DNA of 64,000 nt from Anisus vortex (Eukaryota; Mollusca; Gastropoda; Planorbidae): NCBI GenBank assembly GCA_949126835.1, contig OX421500.1, forward strand, positions 18,544,181-18,608,180, given 5' to 3'. Within the stretch, counting starts at the first letter, position 1, and each line of letters opens with the position of its first letter. Positions 1 to 13,200 of this stretch are shown here, in pieces. The translations under genes were made by a program, and so were the position numbers. The notes under the pieces were generated by a model that had not been told where the DNA came from, ran no database searches, and saw only the letters and a program-made list of their open reading frames with translations.

Positions 1-110
1 GTTTTCTTGGTTTAGTCATGCTACCCATTCCATGCCTGAATGCCACTCGGGAAGAAAGAGTAGTTAGTTATATGCATTTTTTCTCGCATAAGGGATAAGG
101 AAAGTCATCT
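1..110 (-). mobile_element. LINE 3' end fragment
   Basis: Read on the minus strand this matches the LINE tail at 51,195-51,310 and the minus-strand copies at 10,020-10,110 and 49,780-49,900. The shared part encodes the common LINE ORF2 ending (a phenylalanine-proline stretch followed by a tryptophan-asparagine-glycine-leucine-proline-like run). It is cut by the window edge. From about 111 to 590 no gene or clear repeat is seen. Confidence 0.6.
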
Positions 111-589
111 TCATTTATATATGACGTTATAAGGTTTGTGGGAGTGATTTTGTTTGATTTAAAGAATTAGAGAGATTGTGTTCCATTGTCGTGAATTAAT
201 GGTTTTATTCCGCCCATATAAGGTTCCCTAATGTATTTGATTCTTAATCATCTACTCGGTATTAATGACTTCAGTTGAAATAAACTATCTTGTTGATATT
301 GTTCGAAAGCATGTGTATCAACATTTTGATTTTCAGTTATTAGTTTGTAGTTAAACTATTAATTCCCTTTGCAATTGAAATCATCAAGATTCGATTATTA
401 AGTACGTTTATAAAAGGTTTAATGACCGAGAAATTACAGAAGTTCAAAGTACCGTTAAGTTAAACATAATGTAAAATTACGCTTTGTTTAGTTACATATA
501 TCTATAGATAAGAAATGATAACAAAATACATTACTTTTATACATTTCTTTTGGAATACGTTGTATTTCGAAACAAAAATAAAAACTTAA

Positions 590-835
590 AGTACCCTTGG
601 GATCAAATCGATCATAGGGCATATGAATCAGCGTTCATCAATTCCTGTGGCCACGGCCTACTAGGGGATTGTTGGGCCATCTTTTACTTGACCCCAAATA
701 GTGTCAGAGCTGGGTATACTTAGGGATACACTCCAGTCTTAGGACCAACCGCCAGTCCTTGGAACAATCATAGCCTTTACAAAGATTTTAACCTAGAACC
801 TTCGTTACGCCAGCCGAACACCCTGCCCCTAAACA
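590..835 (-). mobile_element. degenerate tRNA-derived SINE
   Basis: The block at 770-825 (a tract like catagcctttacaaagattt followed by an aaccttcg-like run and a decayed A-box region) aligns in order with the SINE copies at 13,215-13,465 and 48,330-48,590. The B box is decayed here, so this is an old copy. The stretch 840-1,454 is AT-rich with nothing recognised. Confidence 0.45.
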
Positions 836-1454
836 TAAAACTTGTGTACAATATTTAAAAAAATAAATTATCAATGTCTAAAAGTCGTTTAACAAGACAA
901 AGACACAAAAACACATTAATTCTGCTAGGACTTTATATGCTATAAACCTTTTATTACAGGAAAAAATACGGATGCGTAACATGTAATATACTTTATTAGT
1001 AATTTTATCAAAACATAATAAATGCCCAGATAATTTTTCTTTAATTTATCTGTGAATGTTTTTTTGTTTTTTTGTATATATGCACTCTATGTTCGTACAT
1101 AGGGTTAACTATCTAGATTGTATATACACTATGGAAAAATGTATTAAACAAAAGTCACACCCTTAAAACATGTTCATCAACATATTAAGATCTATTAGAC
1201 AATTTAATTTAAAACCAAAAGGATTATACTTGTTCTACAAAAATTATTATATTGCTATATTTTATCAGGGCAATTATTATTACAAATCTAAAACCATTAG
1301 GTCTAACCTTATCAAAGTAAAACAAAAGTCTCTACTCTAGCTTCACTAAGTATTTTATTGTAGTGTTATTAAGTATAAAACAATCGATTATACTAATTTT
1401 TTTCATTAACATCACCTAACCAGTTTATAAAGAATATCATTTGTATTTTTCTCT

Positions 1455-1990
1455 TTGCATATTTTTATATATATATTTGTATATCTACAAACAACCTGCT
1501 TCGCTAAAGAAATAGAGCATGAATTTGCCAGCACATATTTCGTCACGTATTTATCCATTGAGCGATTGGTTGCTGAATGTTTTCCATTTAAAGCCTCCGA
1601 AATTGCCGCACATTGTTTTGGTGTTGATAGTAACAGTTGTCTTCTTGACCAGTTTCCCTGATCCGTTTTACGGCCTCACTTATTTAGACTATTGCGACCA
1701 GCAGAATGTTATGGAGATTTGGAGTGTTCCATCTCAGTTCTATGAAGATCATTACGACTTCTTGATAAATATATACTTTAGCGCGTCTGTTAATATCTAC
1801 TCCATCGTGTATTATAACAGTTTGTAGTGTAATGACGATAGTACAAGTGAATAAATCTTCTTTGCGTATAGTAAATCTCACAACATCTGGAACGACCAAA
1901 AGAATCAAGGATATGAAGACAGTGAAGATAATTTTTTTTTATCAACATCTTTGATTTTCTTCGTAATAGTTCCTTTGGTAATTTTTTGAA
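1455..1990 (+). pseudogene. class A GPCR pseudogene fragment, chemosensory-type
   Basis: Three overlapping plus-strand frames give consecutive parts of a rhodopsin-like receptor. One frame (about 1,500-1,590) reads like the end of TM3 with a TYLSIERL..ECFPFKA motif, where ER stands for the DRY region and is followed by the usual proline of loop 2. The next frame (about 1,585-1,827) gives a hydrophobic TM4-like run (HIVLVLIVTVVFLTSF), an extracellular loop with a Tyr-Cys, and a TM5-like segment. After a stop at 1,825 a third frame gives a basic loop ending KRIKDMKTVKIIFF, like the entry to TM6. TM1, TM2 and TM7 were not found. At least two frameshifts and a stop make it non-functional. Assignment rests on motif order alone; molluscan chemosensory-type receptors have this style of loop 2, but the subfamily is an inference. 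The stretch 1,991-2,224 shows nothing recognisable. Confidence 0.5.
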
Positions 1991-2224
1991 ACATTTACCC
2001 TTGTAGATCAGTCAGTATTTTAATTAACATATAGAAGTTATGTGTTGTTGGTGTATTCACAACAATTGTTGTATGTATTTAACGCATCTTTTAATTTTCT
2101 TGTATACGTTATTACTTGTCCAAAATAGGCTCGTACCTTTCTGCAGTTTCTGAAATGCAAACACTGATCTTTTACTTAAAATTTATAGGTTGCTAAAGAT
2201 CTTAAACGTTGTATGAGCATTGAG

Positions 2225-2505
2225 CATGAATGACGTACGCTTGAGTGACATGTGTTTATGTAACGTATGCTATTGTAGCCTGTGATTGTTTAGGATGTAC
2301 TGGTATGACATAACACGTGTGCCAGTGTGACTTTATGCGTGCTGTGCGCTAGTGTGACGGTTTAGCGTCTGCCTGCGTAACGTGCGCTAGTGTGACGTGT
2401 GCATGTCTGACGTGTGCTTGTGTGACGTGTGTCACGTGTGCTTGTGTGACGTGTGTCACGTGTGCTTGTGTGGCGTATGCTTGATGTTTGTCACGGGTGC
2501 TTGTA
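2225..2505. repeat. degenerate GTGACGTGTGCTT minisatellite
   Basis: Loose tandem repeats of a gtgacgtgtgcttgt-like unit, cleanest at 2,390-2,480 where a unit of about 26 bp recurs. The minus-strand open frame here (Ala-His-Val-Thr repeats) is only the translation of the repeat. The same motif, shorter and decayed, lies at 24,140-24,220 and marks the left edge of the second duplication unit. Confidence 0.75.
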
Positions 2506-3130
2506 CGATTACATAATTTCTTTTTAGTAAAAGTGTATGGTGTGTTTTTATGCTGTTTGAGAAGAAAATGAAAGTTCAATTGAAACAGTACAAAGAAGTA
2601 ACCGCATAATAAACATGAATCTTTAGGTCTCTACGGATCGTTCCAAACACTAATTATATTGCTTTTATAATTATTTGACGAAAAACATATATAATAACTA
2701 CAAGCATAACGTTTTATAAAAATAATAATATATGTTATTATATAATCTAAAATAAAATAGAACAACATATTAATTTTTTTCATGTGTGTTTTTTTTTAAT
2801 TTTTTGGGTCGAAGACAAAAGGTGCGATACATTTTTTAATGCTTTGATTTTGCATACTTTGTTTTTGTTTCAATTAACTTTTTAAACAGTAAAACTGTAA
2901 ACGTTTAATCCAATAATAAAAAATTTTTTTAAGTGCAAAACTGTGTAATATAACATCCATTTATATTTCAGTTCTTTCACAAATATAATCGTGCATTAAA
3001 CTCGTACATTTGACACTTGTTTGATGAAGATATAGTAGTGTAAGTACAAAAATAATTGCCCTCGCTTGTTACAAAATATACAACTGTATTTATAAGATTT
3101 TATAATTATGTGTAAATAGTATAATGTATA
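2506..3130. other. AT-rich 3' flank, no gene seen
   Basis: Positions 2,540-2,790 align with 24,280-24,600. Positions 2,790-3,190 have no counterpart in unit 2, where the Helitron array sits instead. No open frame or repeat is recognised. Confidence 0.6.
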
Positions 3131-3136
3131 TTTATT
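3131..3136 (-). promoter_or_regulatory. candidate polyadenylation signal of ApeC gene 1
   Basis: The minus strand reads AATAAA about 310 bases past the stop codon at 3,448-3,450. It lies in the part of the flank that is missing downstream of gene copy 2. Its use is inferred from sequence only. Confidence 0.4.
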
Positions 3137-3447
3137 AATACTTTGAAGAGTTATCATTTTTATTATCTGCGCATTACGCTCTTTTATCCCTCAAAACACA
3201 CTAGTATTAATATATATATATCATATAGCAGTTAAATGTGACGTACGTAATAATTCGATTAATTTCTGTGTATGCTATTTGATTTTTAACTATTAAAAAA
3301 AATTAAAATACAACAACATTGAACAATATAAATTTAGACAAAGATATGAATGAATGCTTTAAAATATACAACAAAAAAAGTATATGAAGTTAAGACATAA
3401 AAAACATTATTTAAAAAGTTTTACATTATCAAAATGCTTTTGAATTT

Positions 3448-4272
3448 CTAGTTAAGTGGTTCATAGTAGCACAGTTCAAATCTAAAATCATTGAGTTTGA
3501 TATCTGGATGTGTTCCAAAAACTTCGTCTTGATTGTTGTTATCCTCTGAGTCAAACAGTAAAAATTCCTCTTCCAAATGCATGTCCGTTACTAATTGACA
3601 CCTCCCGCCATACCTATATAGATAAAATGGAGATTTGTTTGGCAAACGAATTGGAAATTGCGAACTGCCGTCCCCTCGGCAACAGAACCTGTGAGTACCG
3701 CTTAGATTTTCTTCAGGTACCACGCCTTGAACGAAACCCTTCTTGTCCAAAGCATCTTCCTCGTCTATGTATACCTTCCCATTAGCAAAACCTTCCGGGC
3801 ACGCGCCCTTTTTGTTAATGCAGTATGATCCACTGGGCCAAACATCTGCACGGGCGACGTTATCATTCCTGACACAATATTGTAATCTGAAATATTTCTT
3901 GTCGCTGTCTGAAATTAGAAACGGTTGCAGGAGATGAGAATTATCGGAAACGGCATCGAAATTCCCCAAAGTTGAACCATCAGATGTCGCCTCCAAGACC
4001 GTCCTCCAGATTACATTGGCAGGGATAATTCTGTCGCTAGACTCAGTGTATACATATTTAAAACCTGTATACCAACCTCCACTGGAATCAACAGGACAAC
4101 CTGACAATGGTGCCAGAAGTCCAAAACTTCCATTCGGCCAAATGTGTGTATTCACTGGCCAGGTAGTAATATTATCTATTGTGCTCTTTATTGGTAATCT
4201 GTTGGTCATGATTCCAGAAGGTTGGATGGTTTGCGATACCTGGTCTTGGTAACTGATTGCCAATACTTTTTC
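3448..4272 (-). CDS. ApeC gene 1, exon 8: ApeC domain and C-terminus
   Basis: The acceptor is aatatcag (4,273-4,280), phase 0. The 274-residue exon holds the whole ApeC domain from WPNGSFGLLAPLSGCP (about residue 390) to the end. Seen hallmarks are WPSGSYCINKKGACPEGF, a DEED-containing turn, FCCRGDG, LPNKSPFYLYRYGGRCQ, an acidic stretch, and a final LCYY. Cysteines come in the ApeC pattern. A linker of about 45 residues precedes it. The start methionine of the long open frame is not a real start; the frame is entered by splicing. Confidence 0.88.
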   Translation of the reverse strand, partial: EKVLAISYQDQVSQTIQPSGIMTNRLPIKSTIDNITTWPVNTHIWPNGSFGLLAPLSGCPVDSSGGWYTGFKYVYTESSDRIIPANVIWRTVLEATSDGSTLGNFDAVSDNSHLLQPFLISDSDKKYFRLQYCVRNDNVARADVWPSGSYCINKKGACPEGFANGKVYIDEEDALDKKGFVQGVVPEENLSGTHRFCCRGDGSSQFPIRLPNKSPFYLYRYGGRCQLVTDMHLEEEFLLFDSEDNNNQDEVFGTHPDIKLNDFRFELCYYEPLN

Positions 4273-7200
4273 CTGATATTAAAATAGTTAATGAATAATT
4301 AATATTTAATACATTATCAGAAATGTTAAAATACATTATCTATGTTATGATTACTCACGTAATTAGCATTTTTCATTTCCATTACTTTAAAAAAATTGGT
4401 TTATAACAAAAATATACTCCACCAATAACTTGTCTGAAATATTGATTCTATATTTAAAATGTGAATTTTTTATTTATATACATTTTTAAAAGTACAATCT
4501 AGGATTATTTAGAATGACCAATGTTGTCACAACTTTTCCAACAAGCGATATTAAATTTGATTTTTTAAAATAATTTTTCCAGTCTTTGTTTTTAAAGTTT
4601 AATTATTTTAATAATTAAATTCAAAAGATGTTACCTTTGTAAAGCTTCCACTAAATTGTGCTTTACATCTGTAATTCCCTAATACTCCTGGATCTGTAGA
4701 ATTTTTCCATTTGATTTGTAAAAAGCCGTTCGTTTTGATATTGTCAGAGTTATTCCACTTAACTTCTTTAACACCAGCGTCATATACGTCAATTAGTTCA
4801 TCTTTCAATGTCTTTACAGCTGCAATCTTATTCCATGTGTCCTATTCGGAATACAAATGAATAATATAACGGCTCCGTTGGTGTAAAGATAGATCATAGG
4901 TTTTTAGTAATGAACAATCAGTTGTAATATCTAAATTCACTGTTAAACTTTAGTGACTGTATTTTGTAATTTAATCGTCGCCAAAACCAATATAGCAACA
5001 TGTTCAATGGAGTTTCTGTAGACATGTTATTCTACATTTTAACAAAAGAATATAGCATTTATCATTTACACATTACCTTTATGTGCTTTTGTATTTAATG
5101 TGACATTCTCGAATAGTAAAACATAATGTAAAGATAATGAATTTGGGTAAGCAACTTAAAAGATATTTTCAGTAATTTTCTAACGGGCTTATTTTCGTAA
5201 TCATCATAAATCATTTTTAGACCAAGTAAAAAAAAAAAGGGAAAAAAAAGTTGTTATGCAATTTCTTTTGTAACATTTTTATTCACATTATTATTTATCA
5301 CCAGCTGAGTAAGGTAGTTTGAATTATTTAATTATTATTTCTTTATATATTTCCACCATTATGGTATTCATTACAAGATTTAGTTAGAGAGATACATTTA
5401 ATTTACTTTAAACAGTTGTAAAAAAACATTTCATGCATTAATTGTTTGTCCATTTAACCATAAGGCGTTTATCTTTTAAACATTAGTCTAATAATGACAA
5501 CAGCTCCATAATATAATGCTATTAAAAAGTCACAATATTTATAAAATTAATACAAATGAATTTTCTATTTGAATAACTTATATTTATGTTAAATTATAGA
5601 AAATGGGCATGCAAACTCTAAAATGAGCGCCTTGTCTTAAATGCTCTTCGCTAATTTATAATGGCAGATACATATTTTGTCATTTCTGCGTAGTGAAGTG
5701 TAAGTGACCTCTTTGAATGCTTAACACACAGCTTTTATGTGCAATAAATACTGTTCACAAGTGTAAGTTGAATCAAAAGCTGAAAGTTAAAGACTGAATG
5801 CCTGGCAGTTGAGAATACCAGATCACTTTCCTAAGCATCTTCCTTCCAGATTTTCCCGTGAATGGGCACATTTCGATGCCCATTGTTTTTGGATGTTTAA
5901 AATTCAAATTGTAGCGTTTTAAAATCGTCAATATCCCTCCACTTTTAATACATCTTCATCTAAGAAGCTTGTAATAAGATCAAGCAAGTTAGGCTTGATG
6001 AGGTATGAAAAAATGATTCAATAAATTTGAAAGTATTGCCTTTGTTTAGAAAACTCCGCTTTGAGTGCTTCAAACTATATAGGCCTACTTAAAAGCCCAA
6101 CTATATATCTAAATGTATGCCATAATAAAGGGAAATACCAAGGACTACTTAAGTAGTCATTGGGAAATACATATAGTTAAATGTTTTAGAATTCATATAG
6201 GAATAAAAAATAAGCACTTCTTATAGCGATTCTACCGATGCTATTAAATTAGCATGCTCAGTGCGCTCGTGGTGTGATTTGCAGTAGCAGATGTACTAGC
6301 CAAAGAGAAAGATCTTTAAGTTATTTTTAAAAGATTCTCTTGTCCCAAACTCTCTCAGTGTCTGATATAAATTGTTCCATAAAAGAAGGCGCAACTGACT
6401 CCCAGGTACTTCTTTTTGTGTCCAGCCAAACTGGGAGTTTTGAGGAGTGACTGTGTTGAAGAGTGCAGTTCCTTAGATAGCTAATGCCTTGATATAAGCT
6501 CTCGAAGATAGTAAGGAGGATGCCCTTAATGCATCCGTACGTAATGGACATAATTGTATGCTCTATTCGCCTTATCACCGGGAGCCAGTGGAGATCCCTT
6601 AGTATTAGGGAGATATTATCTTGCCTTCTCATTCCGGAAACAATGCGCGCCGCGGTGTTCTGCACGCTCTGTAATCTCTGTAGATAGTTCTGGGGCAAAC
6701 CCTACAGGCAACTATTGAAGTAATACAACCTTGACTAGAGAAGAGAGATTTCACTCAAGATATAGGAAATCCATTTCAGTGATCTAACAGGTCAAGTGCT
6801 GTTTGACCCCGTCCTTGTCAATACGTTCAACTCACTGAAATGCATCGCTTTGTAATTCGGAAACATCGGCTTCAACAGTCAGTTTTCCTCATTCAGAACC
6901 GGGTAATAATTTTAAAAAAAACACTCTTGGAGGTATCTCGCGTGCCATTGAAAATCGCTCTGCGTGCCAAGTTTGGCACGCGTGTCTTAGGCTGCCTACC
7001 CCTGACCTAGAACATATACTTATAGAGAATCTACAATAATATTTTTCAATGAATGAAGCCATCGTAACAGTTTCTTAACAATTTCCCTCATTGGTTCCGT
7101 ATAACCTATATCGATAATGTAATAGGTAGACTTTATAACCTGATCAAATTTACTTATTTCCATCCTAGCTATTGTATACTTGTCATTTCTAATGTCTGTA

Positions 7201-10200
7201 TTCTTCACTATACACTGAATAGCTAGTTCTTGTTGTAGTCCAGACTGAATATGGGCAGATTTAAAATCAAAATCTGAAATAGACACACAATTTAAGCTTA
7301 AAGTACAAAGCCTAATTCATCATATTGAATTACGTCTGTAAATTAGATTTAATGACAATTGATAATATTATAACGAAAGCATATTCTAATACTTATTAAA
7401 TATAATGTTTATAAAAATAATGTTGCGAATAGTTATTTGGATTACTGTATAAAATATACGTATAAACCTATTATCTTTTTCTTTTTCTCTCCCTATTTAT
7501 CGCTCTCATCCTTATCTCTCGTCCTCTTTGTGTCACAAAATCTATACCTTGGACAGTGTCTTGGATATTATATGATTGATCCACCCATTTTAAACTTTAC
7601 ACCTCGGCTGAAGAGCTGAAACGCTCTCCCAGTTTTTAAGAGTCTTTTAAAATTAGTTATAAAACTATTCACTAAGACTTTTAAAAGACACTTCAAGACT
7701 TCAAAGTTCTGTGTGTCTCATTTTATAGTTTAATAGCAGAGACGTATTTTTCATCTTCTCTTCTTAAAATCATCGTCTTTTCCATTAGTTTATTTTTTTA
7801 TTAAATTACATAAGAACTATTTAAGTTTTTCTTTTCTTTTGCATTTTGGACCCCTTTTATGCACAAATTAAATGCTAGACCACTCTACAATAAATTAATA
7901 CTTACTTAAAATGGAATATGTCGCCAAAAAAGATTGTTGATCAGTTCTTTTTTTATTAGCTTTAAATTTGACTAATAAAGTGTTTGATGTGGACTCTACG
8001 GAATATTCCTTATGTAAAGAGCAGTCTTGAAACAGTGTTGAAGCGTTCGTATTATTTCCATCATAAACTGTAAAGTTGTCAACACTACACTCAGTAGACA
8101 GATTCACTATACTGTGAGTAAAAATTGATATATAGTTAAGCCTTATGAAAGCAAATGCTAATTCTATAAATTAGTTTCTTGTATGCAATTAATGTTTTCA
8201 TTTCAATAATAACTATTGAAACAATAATAATTTTGTTAACATTTTATGATTCATAAAAGCTTGTATCTGTATCTCAAAAATACTTAAAATCAAAACATTT
8301 TTCTATGTATAAAATTTAGACTATTATAAAGAAAATAAAATTATTATCAAATAAATATGTTTCTGTATAAGAAATAAAATCAGACCATTAAAAAAACAAA
8401 CAGAGAAAGGTAAAAAAAAATCAATCTAAACCTCACTCTAAATGTAAAGTATTTTCTTGACCTCCATGGACGGCTCTACATTCAATTAATGAAATAGGTA
8501 TATAATTAGCTAAAGCTGTTTAGCGTTTCTTTAATTTCTTTAAATTTATTTCCAATAGTTCTAGTTTAGTTGTCGTTTATTATGCGACATCAACACAAAG
8601 AAACCAAACAAACTTTGTCAAATAATTTTGATAGTTTTTGTCCATGTTGATCTTAAATTGAGTCTATGATAAATGTATATTTTATAATCCAGTTATAACA
8701 TTATATTTGTTGATATGTTTAAATTATTTAAAGTTATGTTTACTTTAAGACAATAATGTCTCCAATACTTGCTTGAACAAGCCATGAACAATCGACATTG
8801 TAGCTGTAGTCTTTAGGAATTTTTGGACTTCTCACAACACCACTGGAACTATTTAGAATTTTTGTTGTACCTGTATAAAAAAGAGAACACAACATGAATT
8901 TCTTGTTTTAGATTGTTTTTTTTGTTTTTTATCATTTTCTTTTTTTACTCGATATTAAATATCATTAAGTTTAATTCAAAACAAGATTTGGTCACAGCCT
9001 AAGAAAATCGACACCCATCATTACCTATCTTAAAAAGTCTGAATAAAAACCAGACATGCTTTCCGGCTCTTTGTTTGTCTAGTGCGTAATGATGTAAATA
9101 GTGGAGCAACGGAAGGGGGGGGGCACACTAAGGTCCTGTCCGAGAATAGCTACCCCGCGGCACGCCGATATACCGTGTCGCATAATTTAGGGCACGGTCT
9201 CCCAAGTCACATGCACTACTGCACTACATTAACTTCCCCAACTGCAGATTTTCCCTCGGATCATCATCGTGGTTGCTCGCTCGTATACTTGCACTGTCGT
9301 CCAGTAGCACAAATCCCATCCTATAGTATAGGTAGGGGCATGCATGCACCAGGACGGGTTTAAGACGGACTGCTACGCACATTGCCTCCTACCCAGCGAG
9401 GCTCAAAGCCTCTAGGCTGAGGGGCTGTTCCCCATTCGGTCGCCCGCAGGTGTATTCTTAATGAAAACGTATGTGTAGTTTACTCACTTCGCCAGTCATT
9501 GAAGCCAATGGGTACAGAATTACCAGACAAGCATTACTTGGAATCATTGAGGCGAAAAGAAAAAAATTCGGCAAACAAACACCTGGAGACGCGAAATGAA
9601 AGCTGACACCAAACAAATCAGGTTGTAACTGGGGTCAGATAGAGGAAATTGCATAGAACGAGATACATGGAGGACTCTTATAGCAACCTATTTTTCAGGT
9701 AGGATGACAGGCATTAGTAAGTTAGGAAAGTATAAATGTTAAATATCTTAACTTCAACAAATTGTTAATTGAGCCGTTACCGTTACAGGCAGGACTTAGG
9801 AAGATGATATCCATGTCTTCATTGTTGCACTCGCAATAGAATACATCAATATTCATATCACGAGCGGTTGCAGAACTCTTTACCTTTGAACCTATTAGAA
9901 TTAAGTAAGTATCTTATCTCACATGTTACAGACGCTCCTTCAATAAAGAAGATTTATGCGTAATACGTTCATTCGTGGTATTAGTCTAGTCTAGCATTTT
10001 TATTAGTGTTTTAAATTATGTTAAATTACTGCTTTTCCTTGCTTGTTTAGGCAACCCATGCCATGCCCGGATGCCCTTTGGGAAGAAAAAAACTTTAAAT
10101 TTATATGTATATTTTCTTGCATATAGAATAATAAAAGTGTTTTTGTCCTTTATGTTTAACAGAGCATTGTAATATACTGATATTGTGATGTGTTTGTAAG

Positions 10201-13200
10201 TTAGAATGTATTGCCTTATTTATTATAACTACTTTAATAAAATGATCATAGTCTCCCCATCTAAGGAATCATAATCAGCAACTCTAAAGAGCTGACATTC
10301 TACATGCAAAAACCATGAAACAATAACAATATGTAAATGTTTATAAATCACCATAATGTACTATATATATATAAATATCCAAATGAAAACGTAAAGAATT
10401 AAGTATGAACTTTAAAAAATAAATAAATTTTATTATCTACGTTTGAGGTATAAGATCTATATAATCATCAGTTCAAGTAAAGCATAAATTAACATTTGTT
10501 AATATACATTTCAGCTTCACTTGAAGAGAATAACCAAAACAAAGTGCACCAGGCCAAAGTTTGACCTGGACAAACTGCAAGACCCAGAGGTAGCAAAAAT
10601 ATTTCAAACCTCAGTGGGAGGAAAATTCGCACCACTGATCATTTCGGGAGCTGATGAGGTAGATGTCAACACATTGACCAACACCTTCAGCTCGGCAATG
10701 ACAGATGCTGCTACTGAACTACTTGGCAAACACCGCCCAAGGAAAAAAAACTAGATCACGCCTGAACTTTTAGATCTGTGTGATCGACGAAGAGAGATGA
10801 AAAAGAAAAAGAACAACCCTCAAGGAGCTGATGCCTACCGAGAAATCAACAGCAACATTAGAAAAGGCATGCGCTCAGCAGAGCAGAACTGGATAGAGGA
10901 TCAATGCCAGGAAATATAGAACAGCCTGAATAAGAACAACAGCAAGAAGGCCTACCAAACAGAAAAACAGATGACAAGAGTTAAACAGCCCAAAATTTCT
11001 GCGATCCAAAGCAAATCAGGCCTGTGTTTAACAGAAGCGCCTGACGTCCTGGATAGATGGACATAATTCTGCTCTGATCTTTACAACCACATATCTAATG
11101 GAGACCCCTCAGTTCTAGCATGTCCACAGAAAAATGAAATGGAAGAAACTCTCCCCATTCTCTTAGATAACGTTGAGGCAGCAGTAAAATCACTGAAGAA
11201 AGTGAAAGCAGCAGGAGTAGACAACATACCCACAGAACTGATTCAAGCAGGAGGAGAAGCGACGATTGATGCCCTTACAATTATCTGCAACAAGATCTGG
11301 CAGAGTGTGGAGTGGCCTACACCATGGACCCAATCACTTATAATCACTCTTCCCAAGAAAGGTAACCTTCAAGATTGTCAAAACTACCGTACTATCAGCC
11401 TCATCAGCCATCCCAGCAAAGTCCTTTTGAAAATAATACTTAACAGGTTAAAACCTCAAGCCGAACAAATCATAGCCGAAGAACAGACAGGTTTCAGGGC
11501 AAGGCGAAGTACCACCGAACAAATCTTTAACCTGAGACTAATATGTGAGAAATACCTACAGCACCAACAACACCTATACCATGTGTTCGTTGACTTTAAG
11601 AAAGCGTTTGACAGAGTCTGGCATGCAGCGCTGTGGGCAACCATGAGAGCATATAACACTATTGCAGTCATTAAAAGTTTGCATGAAATGCTACCAGTGC
11701 ATTCGTCCACAACGATGTCACAGGCAAATGGTACAAAGCAACCATTGGCGTGCGTCAAGGGTGCCTACTCTCTCCGACACTCTTCAACATTTACCTGGAA
11801 AGGATCATGACCGATGCACTGGAAGACCAAGTTGGGACAGTCAGCATCGGTGGGAGACAAGTCACCAATCTTCGCTTTGCCGATGACATAGATGGCTTAG
11901 CTGGCAGTGAAGATGAACTGAGGGAGTTAACAGCCAAACTGGAGATACATCATTAACGTATGGCATGGAAATCAACGCTGAAAAGACCAAAGTTATGGCA
12001 AACATGGAGTTTGAATCCGAAATACAAGTGGGCGGTCAGAGACTCGAGAAAGTCTCCTCCTTCAAATATCTGGGATCCATAATATCCGATGTTGGATCCA
12101 AATTTAAATTCTTGCAAGAATAGCCCAAACAACTGCTGCACTTTGCAAGCTAAAAAAACATCTCGCGAAGCAAGACAATCTCACTTACTCAAAAATTCGA
12201 CTGATGCGCTCCCTGGCGATGGCAGTTTTTATGTACGGCTGTGAAACATGGACACTTACAGCAGATCTCCAGAAAAGAATCAGAGCCATGGACATGAGAT
12301 GCCTACGTAAAATTTTAAACATCTCCTACAAAGATCGAATTACAAATGAGGCTGTCCGTGAGCGAATCACCTACGTCATCGGCCCTCATGAGGATCTTCT
12401 CAGTGCCATTTAATCCAGAAAACTCCGATGGTATGGGCATGTGGCAAGATCCGAAGGCCTGGCGAAAACAATCCTGCAGGGCACAGTGCAGTGTGGAAGA
12501 AAGAGAGGCAGGCAGAAGAGACGATGGGATGATGACATCAAGGAGTGGACCTGCTTGTCTCTGGCAGACTCCCAGAGGGCGGCGCAGGACCGAGACAAAT
12601 GGCGTACAATTATCCAATTGTCAAAAAATGGAGCCCCAACGACCCTCGCTCGGGTTATGGGATAGAAGAAGAAGAAGAATATACATTTATATCGATTGTT
12701 TGATTTTCCATATTAAAATGTAATAGATTACAAGTTGTTTGTATACGATCGCAAAAATCCGAAATACGCTGGACATAATAATATGTGTCTTAATTTTTAA
12801 CATTAACACTGAAATCTAAATAATGTTATTAGACAAAAGAAATACGTAAAAAACATGTGTTTGAAATTTAAAGAGTAGAATAAGTTAAATGTAATTGTTG
12901 ACTTACCTAGTTCACAGTAGGAGTCTGTGTATTGAAATATAAAACTAAAGCATTGATTGGTCAACTCCAAGCATCTTGCACCACATGATGTTATAGTGAC
13001 TCCGTAGAAACCGATTTTAAGTGATTGGAACTTTGTGAACTCTTCGGTTACTTTAGTGAAGGATTGAGACAAAAGCTGTGCTCTGGTTACATTAACTGAA
13101 TATTTATATAACAAAAGCAGTTCATTTAATCAATAGTAAACATAAATTAATTAATTTAAAAAATATGTAAATCAGGTAGAAGAAAAAACGATACATTATA

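Noticed and set aside
1684..1908. Minus-strand 74-residue frame
   Set aside because: Shadow of the plus-strand GPCR pseudogene, whose motifs run in order on the other strand.
2349..2579. Minus-strand frame of Ala-His-Val-Thr repeats
   Set aside because: Product of the gtgacgtg minisatellite.
9082..9363. 93-residue open frame on the plus strand
   Set aside because: Lies in a GC-richer repeat; the frame is not preserved in the second copy at 44,510-44,790 and no domain is recognised.
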